64,000 nt of DNA, from assembly GCA_963817785.1 (NCBI GenBank), contig CAWFPL010000003.1, positions 434,001-498,000 of the forward strand. The letters are read 5' to 3'. This DNA is from JAKALD01 sp963817785 (GTDB lineage: Bacteria > Pseudomonadota > Gammaproteobacteria > Burkholderiales > SG8-39). A program made the position numbers and the translations under genes. The notes under the pieces are model-generated. The model was not told the origin of the DNA. It searched no databases and was given only the letters and a program-made list of their open reading frames with translations. Shown here piece by piece: positions 33,116 through 39,550 of the stretch. Position 1 is the stretch's first letter. Every line of letters starts with the position of its first letter.

Positions 33116-33871
33116 TTACTTGGCGCTCGCAGTCTTTCCGTCGCCCTTGACGCCGAAAAAAGAGCACAGGAAGCGAGCGATGTAGGCATCCATTTCCTTG
33201 TCGTCGAGCGAGAGCGGACCCGGATCGTTCAACACGGCATTGACCAGAAGGCCGCTCATGAATTGCAATCCAATCCTGATCTCCCGCTCGCTCGCAGGCT
33301 TCCCGAGTCGTTGCAGGCGTGGCTGGAGCCTCGCCGCGATCAGCCCGGAGGCCGTGTACCCAAGCTGTCGAATCGGCGTCCACGCGCCCGGCCTCGTCGA
33401 AGAGTGCTTGAAGGACGCGATGTAGAGTCCCCGGTGCCCGCGGAATGTGTCGACCGTGACCCTTGCGACTGCAGCGAGAAACTGCGCATCGCTGGCGTAT
33501 TCCACCTCCGGTTCGGCGAGCCGCGCTGCGAGCTGCGCCTCGATGTCCGAGACCGCGATCTCCTGAATCGCCGAAAAGAAGGCTTCCTTGTTGGCGAACC
33601 GCCCGTAGAACGCGCCAACCGAGGTGGCTGCCGAACGCGCGATTTCCTCGACCGTCATCTCGTCGAAGGACTTCTCGTCAAGCGCCTTGCGGCCCGCCCG
33701 GATCAGAGCGCGAAAGGTGGCCTCGCTGCGCGCCTGGCGGATGGGGGTCACGCCGCGCAGCGGCGAATTGGTGTCGCCTCCAGAAGCCTCGGAACTGGCG
33801 CGCACGGGGGCCTTCCTGTTGCCTTTGTGCCGAAGAAGCGTTCGAGGCTGCCGGCTTTTGACCGCCTGCAT
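33116..33871 (-). CDS. TetR-family transcriptional regulator
   Basis: This 251-aa repressor has a helix-turn-helix at about residues 65-85 (MTVEEIARSAATSVGAFYGRFANKE region) and a C-terminal ligand domain ending FLCSFFGVKG. About 40 residues precede the DNA-binding domain, more than usual. The ATG is only two bases from the CTAG that flanks an IS630-type element, so the native promoter and ribosome site have been displaced. An internal GTG near codon 40 is a weaker alternative start. With the IS removed, the palindrome at 35091 would lie about 28 bp upstream, as expected for autoregulation. Its targets are probably the thiolase-ligase operon downstream and the importer operon at 21.7 kb. Confidence 0.88.
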   Translation of the reverse strand: MQAVKSRQPRTLLRHKGNRKAPVRASSEASGGDTNSPLRGVTPIRQARSEATFRALIRAGRKALDEKSFDEMTVEEIARSAATSVGAFYGRFANKEAFFSAIQEIAVSDIEAQLAARLAEPEVEYASDAQFLAAVARVTVDTFRGHRGLYIASFKHSSTRPGAWTPIRQLGYTASGLIAARLQPRLQRLGKPASEREIRIGLQFMSGLLVNAVLNDPGPLSLDDKEMDAYIARFLCSFFGVKGDGKTASAK

Positions 33872-33893
33872 GACTAGTACGGTGACACGTTAA

Positions 33894-34553
33894 TTACGCA
33901 ACATAGTGATGGCCGAGCTTTCGATCCGCATCTTGGCGCGTGAAGGTCCAGTCGATGCCGCGGCCCTCGGCGTTGCGCCGGCGTTCCCAGGCGTTGAGCT
34001 CGCGCTGCGCGCGGGCTCGGTCCATCAATCGCCGCCCGAGGCATTGACGCTCCAGGATACTGATCTCGATCTCCGCCATGTTCAGCCAACTGGCATGCTT
34101 GGGCGTGTGGTGAAACTGCACGCGTCGCAGCAGGGCGTGAGCGGCCGAGCGGCCCAGGACCTCCTCGAAGCACGAACGGAAGTGGGTATTGAGGTTGTCC
34201 AGAACCAAATGGACCTTCTGGGCCGAGGCGTAGGTGCGTTCCAGCAGTTGGCGCACGAAGCCGACGAACTCGGGCTTGGTTCGGCGCTCGGTCACCTCGA
34301 TCGTGCGACGCCCTGCCTTGGGTTCGACCGCCACGAACACGTTGCAGGTGCCTTGGCGCACGTATTCGTAATCGCATTTGCCCGGTCTGCCGGGCTTCAT
34401 GGGCAGCGGCGCTCGGCTGTCTCGGATCAATTGCTTGCTCTTCTCGTCGATGCAGATCACGGGCTCGCGCGCGCGATAGGGCTGCGCATAGAGCTCGAGC
34501 ACGTCGTACATGCGTCGACGGTACTCCTCGGTCAACACCCCGATGCACCACAT
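33894..34553 (-). CDS. IS630 transposase, C-terminal part (orfB, DDE domain)
   Basis: The product is 219 aa as read from ATG 34553, which overlaps the orfA stop (TGATG). It has the first catalytic Asp in VICIDEKSKQ, the second in HLVLDNLNTH, and the Glu in LNMAEIEISILE, so the DDE triad is complete. The frame stays open upstream through KPWRKLMWCIG back to the A8 run near 34580, which indicates that the active protein is an OrfA-OrfB fusion made by -1 frameshifting rather than a separate product. Spacing and motifs match IS630 transposases. It appears intact. Confidence 0.9.
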   Translation of the reverse strand: MWCIGVLTEEYRRRMYDVLELYAQPYRAREPVICIDEKSKQLIRDSRAPLPMKPGRPGKCDYEYVRQGTCNVFVAVEPKAGRRTIEVTERRTKPEFVGFVRQLLERTYASAQKVHLVLDNLNTHFRSCFEEVLGRSAAHALLRRVQFHHTPKHASWLNMAEIEISILERQCLGRRLMDRARAQRELNAWERRRNAEGRGIDWTFTRQDADRKLGHHYVA

Positions 34554-34996
34554 CAGCTTGCGCCAGGGCTTGAGGCGGTTTTTTTTAGCAGCCGGCGCAC
34601 GCTCTCGCGACTGATCCGGCGCATCTGCGGGTGGCGGCGCGCCGCCCGGGTCAGCAACGCCACCGTCCAGCGTTTGGCCCCCTGGGGCGGTGAGGAGCAG
34701 GCCAAGGCGGCCACTTCGGCCAGCGCCTCGGCTCGGTACTGCTGGGGTTTGCCCGGGCGCGCCACATCGCGCAGCGCAAAGTCCAAGCCCCCCTCCAAGT
34801 ATGCCGCCCGGGTGCGCCAGATCGCGGTACGGCCCACCCCGAGCACCTCCATGATCTGGCGCTCGGGCACGTTTCGATCCAAGGCCGCAAGGATGTGGGC
34901 GCGGTTGAACTCGCGCGCTCTGTGTGCACCCTTGGATCGGAACTGCTGCACCGCTTCACGCTCCCGTTTGCTCAGGTTCAGCTCGGTTTGGTGCAT
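34553..34996 (-). CDS. IS630 transposase, N-terminal part (orfA, helix-turn-helix domain)
   Basis: This 147-aa protein has a helix-turn-helix (VPERQIMEVLGVGRTAIWRTRAAY) and the IS630 linker domain up to RRLLKKTASS, ending just after an A8 run. On the transcribed strand the run reads CTA AAA AAA ACC in the orfA frame. Slipping back one base enters orfB and restores the KKNRLKPWRK-type junction seen in full-length IS630 transposases of about 350 aa. Confidence 0.88.
   Translation of the reverse strand: MHQTELNLSKREREAVQQFRSKGAHRAREFNRAHILAALDRNVPERQIMEVLGVGRTAIWRTRAAYLEGGLDFALRDVARPGKPQQYRAEALAEVAALACSSPPQGAKRWTVALLTRAARRHPQMRRISRESVRRLLKKTASSPGAS
34580..34587 (-). other. Probable -1 programmed frameshift site (A8 run)
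   Basis: Eight consecutive A residues on the transposase strand form an A-AAA-AAA slippery sequence 25 bases before the orfA stop. The -1 frame is open from here into orfB and encodes conserved IS630 residues, which supports programmed slippage rather than an inactivating mutation. Confidence 0.7.
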
Positions 34997-35090
34997 CGCC
35001 CATGCTCCTCGTTCGGTGGGGATGCGCTATGATACTATGTTCCGTAATTAACGTGTCTGCGTACTAGCGAGCTATCCGCAGCTGAATTTT

Positions 35091-35104
35091 AGAATGGGCA
35101 TTCT
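35091..35104. promoter_or_regulatory. Probable TetR operator, copy 2
   Basis: AGAATGGGCATTCT shares 12 of 14 bases with the site at 21578-21591. It lies on the far side of the IS630 element from the tetR-family gene. Without the element it would be about 28 bp before the regulator ATG, a normal autoregulatory position. A TTGACG -35-like box lies just upstream of it on the minus strand (35121-35126). Confidence 0.6.
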
Positions 35105-35121
35105 CATTTGATAAAGTAGCG

Positions 35122-35367
35122 TCAACTGCGGGTTGCCGTCAAGAGCAACGGCCTGAAGCAGGTGCGCGTGGCGTCGTGGATCAGACTCTTGATGGTCCTA
35201 CCATCGACGTCGACCAGCTCGTAGAAGCGGCGGATCGGCGGATCAGTGGGAATCGCGCTCCGCAGCGACTCCTTTCGGGGTACCGCCTAAAGCAGCCTCA
35301 CTGCGGCGGACTTGATGCCCTTCCGGACCTTGATGGAATAGATGAGATTGACATCCTCGCGCGCCAT
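35122..35367 (-). pseudogene. cynS: Decayed cyanase gene remnant
   Basis: On the minus strand, one reading frame begins MAREDVNLIYSIKVRKG, like the N-terminus of cyanate hydratase. It is interrupted by TAG at 35287, then continues with VPRKESLRSAIPTDPPI and RFYELVDVDGRTIKSLIHD, the conserved C-terminal half of cyanase, before losing similarity and ending at 35122. The middle (helix-turn-helix remainder and linker, roughly 55 residues) and the last 30 residues, including the GDGIMSAIDF segment, are missing. A full gene is about 440 bp; 246 bp remain. Conserved cyanase residues such as the Tyr of IYRFYE are changed to Arg. The frame stays open upstream to 35421 without family similarity. Confidence 0.6.
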
Positions 35368-35463
35368 GGGCTTGGCGCCGGCGAACATGGTTGCGATGAG
35401 AGGCGGCGCGCGGACTTTCACTTCGCCCGCTCGCAGGACGCTGCTTTCGACGCCTCCAGCGCC

Positions 35464-36309
35464 TCAGGCGCGGGCCCGCTGGACCGTCGGCGCGATCTCG
35501 CGCTCGCCGGCCAACCCCCCGATCTCGTGCGCGATCGCTTCGGCGGTGCGCAGCAGCTGGGGCGCGATCAGCTTGCGCAGCCGATCGGCCGGAAACGCGT
35601 AGGCCGGTCCCCCGCACAGCAGCGCCATGATCTCGCCGCCCGGCGCGAGCAGCGGCACGGCGATCGAGTTGACGTCCGGATGCCACTCTCCGATCGACAT
35701 GCAGTAGCCGCTGGCTGCGGCGTCCTTCAGCGCGAGCTGCAGACCGGCGCGCAGATTCGGCCACTGCTCGCCGAACGAGCGGCGCAGCTCGTCGAGCGTG
35801 CGCTCGCGCTCGCGCGGCTCGAGCGCGCTGAGGCACGCGCGGCCGAGCGCGGAATTCGGCATCGGCACGCGCGAGCCGACGTCCAGCCGCGAGAGCAGCA
35901 TCGCCGAATGCGCGCGGCAGGTCTCGACGATGATCATCTCCAGGCCGTTGCGCACCGCGAGGTAGGCCCAGCCGCCGATCGCCTCGGCGAGCGCCACCAT
36001 GTGCGGGCGCGCGTAGGCCCGCACGTCGACGCTGCGCAGGAAGGCCTGCGCCAGCGGGATCACGCCGGCGCTGAGCACGTACTTGTCGGACTCGCGCGCC
36101 TGCTTGAGATAGCCGACCGACACGAGCGTGGCGAGCAGGCGCGTCACCGTCGGCTTCGGAATGCCGGTCGCGCGCGCGATGTCGCCGTTGCTCAGCGCCT
36201 GCGGGTCGGCCTCGAAGCAGCGCAGCACGGCGATGCCGCGCTCGAGCGCGGAAACGGTGTTCGGCTGTCGCTTGCCGGGATGTGCGGGTCTCGCGCCGTT
36301 GCGCGGCAT
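35464..36309 (-). CDS. IclR-family transcriptional regulator
   Basis: This 281-aa regulator starts at ATG 36309 behind a GAGGGGAG ribosome site; the frame is open further upstream but without a start signal. The N-terminal winged helix-turn-helix is seen in NTVSALERGIAVLRCF and LSNGDIARATGIPKPTVTRLLATL (residues 15-75). The IclR effector domain follows, with SALGRACLSAL and SGYCMSIGEWHPDVNSIAVPL. It is divergent from a Rieske oxygenase operon, and a TGAAA-N5-TTTCA palindrome lies between them. Related palindromes precede the aconitase X operon and the FAD-oxidoreductase/TRAP operon, so it is probably a regional catabolic regulator sensing a pathway intermediate. Confidence 0.9.
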   Translation of the reverse strand: MPRNGARPAHPGKRQPNTVSALERGIAVLRCFEADPQALSNGDIARATGIPKPTVTRLLATLVSVGYLKQARESDKYVLSAGVIPLAQAFLRSVDVRAYARPHMVALAEAIGGWAYLAVRNGLEMIIVETCRAHSAMLLSRLDVGSRVPMPNSALGRACLSALEPRERERTLDELRRSFGEQWPNLRAGLQLALKDAAASGYCMSIGEWHPDVNSIAVPLLAPGGEIMALLCGGPAYAFPADRLRKLIAPQLLRTAEAIAHEIGGLAGEREIAPTVQRARA

Positions 36310-36337
36310 TGGTGAGGCTCCCCTCTTCGGGCGCCAG

Positions 36338-36369
36338 ATGTTGACGCTGCAGTGCGCTGTTGTCAATAT
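36338..36369. promoter_or_regulatory. Overlapping divergent promoters for iclR and the Rieske operon
   Basis: For the plus strand, TTGACG (36341-36346) and CAATAT (36364-36369) are 17 bp apart. For the minus strand, TTGACA (complement of 36361-36366) and CAACAT (complement of 36338-36343) are also 17 bp apart. The two promoters occupy the same DNA face to face, so transcription of the two units is likely mutually exclusive. Confidence 0.55.
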
Positions 36370-36370
36370 A

Positions 36371-36387
36371 TTGAAATGGCTTTTCAA
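36371..36387. promoter_or_regulatory. Probable IclR operator 1
   Basis: The palindrome TTGAAA-TGGCT-TTTCAA contains TGAAA-N5-TTTCA (36372-36386). It lies just downstream of the plus-strand -10 box and just upstream of the minus-strand -35 box, a position that would repress the Rieske operon. Similar sites at 43071 and 43199 mark the other promoters of the locus. Confidence 0.6.
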
Positions 36388-36466
36388 AATCGCAGAAGCG
36401 CGGCGGCACTCTCGGCGTTCAGCATGAATCGCGCGACACACGGCGAGCGGCGCTTCGGCGGCGCCA

Positions 36467-37744
36467 ATGCTTAGCCGGCAAGACAACGAGCGCCTGACAC
36501 GTACCGGCGCCGGAACTCCGATGGGGGATCTGTTTCGGCGCTTTTGGCTTCCGACGCTGCTCTCGAGCGAACTGGCCGGACCCGACTGCCCGCCCGCGAG
36601 GCTCAGGCTGCTGGGGGAGGATCTGGTGGCGTTTCGCGACACCGCGGGGCGCATCGGCGTGCTCGATGAGCATTGCCCGCATCGCCGCGCGAGCCTGTTC
36701 TTCGGACGCAACGAAGAGTGCGGCCTGCGCTGCGTCTATCACGGCTGGAAGTTCGACGTCGACGGCGCTTGCGTGGAGTTGCCCTCGGAGCCCCCGCACA
36801 GCAACTTCAGGGCAAAGGTGCGCGCCAAGGCCTATCCCGCGCGCGAGGCGGGCGGGCTGGTGTGGGTCTACATGGGGCCCAGGGAGCGGGTCCCGGAGCT
36901 GCCGGCATTCGAGTTCGCGCAGCTTGCGGGGGATCGCCGCCATGCCTCGCGCTGGATGCAGGTCTGCAACTACGCGCAAGCGATGGAAGGCGATCTCGAT
37001 TCCTCGCACGTAGGCTTCCTGCATCGGCGCATCGGCGAGCTTCACGAGGACAAGAAGGCGCTCACCGGCGCGTATTTTCAGGAGGATACCTGGCCGCGGT
37101 GGACCGTCGAGCTGACGGACTACGGCATGATGGCTGGCGCGAGCCGCAGCGTCGATGGCGACAAGACCTACCTGCGGGTGAACCAGTTCCTGCTGCCCTG
37201 CTACACGATGATCGCTCCGGTACCGGGGTCTTACTACACGTGGCGGGCCTGGGTTCCATGCGACGACACCCACTGTGGGGTGATCGCGGTCACCTACTGC
37301 ACCGATCGTCCGGCGAGCCAAGACGAGCTGCGGCAGTGGCGGCGCGGCGAGGCGGGGCACCGCAGGGTCATTCCGGGAACCATCCAGCCCGTGGCACACC
37401 GGGACAACGATTACCTGATCGACCGCGAGTTGCAGCGCACCGTGTCCTTTACGGGCATCGATGGAATTCGCGCGCAGGACGCGGCCATGGTGGAGAGCCA
37501 GGACCTGATCGCCGACCGCTCCCGCGAGCATCTGGGCAGCAGCGACACCGCCATCATCAATATGCGCAAGCGCCTGCTCCAGGCCGCGCTGGCGCTCGAG
37601 CGGGGCGAGGCCCCCGCGGCGGCCGGCGACGGGACGCGGTACGCGGTACGCCCCTATTCCGTCGTGCTGGACGAGCCCGGCGAGCTGGACCTCGAAGATT
37701 GCGCGCGCGTGGCGGCTGCCGGAAGCAAGGACGCCGATCGCTAG
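36467..37744 (+). CDS. Rieske non-heme iron oxygenase, phthalate dioxygenase-like alpha subunit
   Basis: This 425-aa aromatic-ring-type oxygenase has a Rieske 2Fe-2S centre with Cys70-x-His72 and Cys89-x2-His92 (CPHRR and CVYHGW). The mononuclear iron site shows the bridging Asp178 followed by His181 and His186 in DSSHVGFLH. Length and sequence fit the alpha-3 class related to phthalate 4,5-dioxygenase and demethylases such as vanillate demethylase. No reductase is encoded nearby, so electrons must come from a distant partner. It is the first gene of the rightward operon controlled by the divergent IclR protein. It could hydroxylate or demethylate the substrate. Confidence 0.9.
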   Translation: MLSRQDNERLTRTGAGTPMGDLFRRFWLPTLLSSELAGPDCPPARLRLLGEDLVAFRDTAGRIGVLDEHCPHRRASLFFGRNEECGLRCVYHGWKFDVDGACVELPSEPPHSNFRAKVRAKAYPAREAGGLVWVYMGPRERVPELPAFEFAQLAGDRRHASRWMQVCNYAQAMEGDLDSSHVGFLHRRIGELHEDKKALTGAYFQEDTWPRWTVELTDYGMMAGASRSVDGDKTYLRVNQFLLPCYTMIAPVPGSYYTWRAWVPCDDTHCGVIAVTYCTDRPASQDELRQWRRGEAGHRRVIPGTIQPVAHRDNDYLIDRELQRTVSFTGIDGIRAQDAAMVESQDLIADRSREHLGSSDTAIINMRKRLLQAALALERGEAPAAAGDGTRYAVRPYSVVLDEPGELDLEDCARVAAAGSKDADR

Positions 37745-37834
37745 GGCGGGGGCCGGCATCGCGTGACGCCTGCCCGGACTTTGCGGCAGGATAGCGGACC
37801 GGGCGGGCGCGCCGCGCCCGCCCGGGCACCGCTG

Positions 37835-39550
37835 ATGAATACGCTCTCCGACCCTCCCTGGTTGCGCTTCTACGGCCGGGTGCCGACGCGGCTGAGCTAC
37901 CCCGAGGTCACTCTCTACGAGGCGATCGTCGCCACCGCGCGGCGCGTGCCCGATGCGCTGGCCTGGGACTTCCTCGACCGCACCTCGACCTACCGCGAGC
38001 TGCTCGCGGAGATCGATCGGTGCGCGAACGCGCTCGCCGCGCTCGGCCTCGCGCGCAACGACCGGATCCTCGTCTCGATGCCGACCTCGCCGCAGGGCGT
38101 CATCGCCTTCTACGCGGCCAACAAGCTCGGCGCGGTGCCGGCGCTGATCCACCCGCTGTCGACCGCGCCCGAAATCACGCACTACCTGGACCAGAGCGGC
38201 GCGCGCATTGCGCTCACGCTCGATGCCTTCTACGGCGCGCTCGCCGCCGCGGCGCCGAAGCAGCCGCTCGAGACGATCGTCCTCGCGCGCGTCCCGGATT
38301 ACCTGCCTGCGCTGAAGAAGCTCGCCTTCCGGCTGACCAGCGGGCGCAAGATTCCGAAGGTACCGGCCGATGCGCGCGTGCGCTGGTGGTCGCGCCTGAT
38401 GGCGGGAAACTGTCCCGCGGCGCCGCGCGCCGCGGCAGGGACCGGCGACCCGGCGGCGATTCTCTTTTCGGGCGGGACCACAGCGCTGCCGAAGGGCATC
38501 GTGCTGTCGAATCGCAACTTCATCGCCGAGGGCATGCAGGCGGCGGCGTGGGGCGATCTGCGCGAGGGCGACTCGATCCTCGCGATCCTGCCGATCTTCC
38601 ACGGCTTCGGCCTGGGCGTGTGCGTCAACGCGGCGCTGATGGCCGGCGGCAAGTCGATTCTGGTGCCGCGCTTCAGCGCGGAGCGGGTGGCGAAGCTGCT
38701 GCGCAGCAAGCGGCCAAACGTGCTGGTCGGCGTGCCGACCCTGTTCCACGCGCTCGCGCAGGATCGTTCCCTGGCGAGGGCGGACCTGTCCTGCCTGCGC
38801 GCCTGCTTCAGCGGCGCGGACACGCTGCCGCGCCCGGTCAAGGAGCGCTTCGAGAAGCTGGTGGCCGCGCGCGGCGGACGGGTCAAGCTGCTCGAGGGCT
38901 ACGGGCTCACGGAGGCGGTAACGGCGATCATGGCGATGCCGGTCGGTGAATACCGCGAAGGCTCGATCGGCATCCCGTTCCCGGACATGCTGGCGAAGAT
39001 CTGCGCCCCCGATACGCCTGCCGAGCTGCCCGCGGGAGAGACCGGCGAGCTTTGCGTAGCCGGGCCGGCGGTCATGCTCGGGTACCTGGACGATCCGCAG
39101 GCGAGCGCTCGGGCGCTGCGCGTGCATGCCGATGGCCGCACCTGGCTGCATACTGGCGACCTCGCCAAGCAGGACGCGGACGGCTTCTTCTACTTTACCG
39201 GGCGCCTGAAGCGCATGATCAAGACCTCGGGCTTCAACGTCTATCCGGCACAGGTCGAGGGCGTGCTCTACCAGCACCCGCTCGTCGCGGAGGCATGCGT
39301 GGTCGGCGTGCCCGATCCCGCACGCGTCGAGCGGGTGAAGGCCTACGTCGTCCTCAAGGATGCATCGCGCGCCACCCCCGAGACTGCGACCGCGCTGCTC
39401 GCCTACTGTCGCGAGGGGCTGATCCACTGGTCGTGCCCGCGCGAGATCGAGTTTCGGGCGCAGTTGCCGACGACTCGCGTGGGCAAGATCGACTACCGGG
39501 CTCTGGTGCAGGAGCACGTCGCGCGGCACGCGGCCGGGGCGGACGAATGA
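37835..39550 (+). CDS. AMP-forming acyl-CoA ligase
   Basis: The product is 571 aa from ATG 37835; the frame opens earlier, at 37763, but those codons are low-complexity and outside the family. It has ATP-binding SGGTTALPKGIV near residue 210, the YGLTEAV adenylate motif near 350, HTGDLAKQDADGFFYFTGRLKRMIK in the hinge, and the catalytic Lys in TRVGKIDYRAL. The overall layout is that of medium- and long-chain acyl or aryl ligases. Its stop overlaps the ThDP enzyme start (ATGA), so ligase and lyase are made together, consistent with activation of a 2-hydroxy acid to the CoA thioester cleaved by the next enzyme (inference). Confidence 0.9.
   Translation: MNTLSDPPWLRFYGRVPTRLSYPEVTLYEAIVATARRVPDALAWDFLDRTSTYRELLAEIDRCANALAALGLARNDRILVSMPTSPQGVIAFYAANKLGAVPALIHPLSTAPEITHYLDQSGARIALTLDAFYGALAAAAPKQPLETIVLARVPDYLPALKKLAFRLTSGRKIPKVPADARVRWWSRLMAGNCPAAPRAAAGTGDPAAILFSGGTTALPKGIVLSNRNFIAEGMQAAAWGDLREGDSILAILPIFHGFGLGVCVNAALMAGGKSILVPRFSAERVAKLLRSKRPNVLVGVPTLFHALAQDRSLARADLSCLRACFSGADTLPRPVKERFEKLVAARGGRVKLLEGYGLTEAVTAIMAMPVGEYREGSIGIPFPDMLAKICAPDTPAELPAGETGELCVAGPAVMLGYLDDPQASARALRVHADGRTWLHTGDLAKQDADGFFYFTGRLKRMIKTSGFNVYPAQVEGVLYQHPLVAEACVVGVPDPARVERVKAYVVLKDASRATPETATALLAYCREGLIHWSCPREIEFRAQLPTTRVGKIDYRALVQEHVARHAAGADE

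Larger units (their letters stand above)
33874..35067. mobile_element. IS630-family insertion sequence, about 1.19 kb
   Basis: The element is bounded by 34-bp inverted repeats (33874-33907 and 35034-35067, three mismatches) that include a CTAG at each edge. IS630 elements duplicate TA, often within CTAG; the outer TA pairs are at 33875-33876 and 35065-35066. It carries two overlapping transposase frames joined by a likely -1 frameshift. The orfB stop codon lies inside the left repeat. The element separates the TetR gene from its upstream region and is probably recent, because both ends are well preserved. Confidence 0.88.

Noticed and set aside
29842..33150. A 1102-codon open frame on the plus strand
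   Set aside because: Antisense to the BCCP, carboxyltransferase and thiolase genes, all of which show catalytic motifs; the frame has none.
34553..34996. Transposase split considered as a pseudogene
   Set aside because: The frame change lies at an A8 slippery run and both parts are intact, so programmed frameshifting explains it better than decay.
36419..39529. A 1036-codon open frame on the minus strand
   Set aside because: Antisense to the Rieske oxygenase and CoA ligase genes; no recognisable protein.
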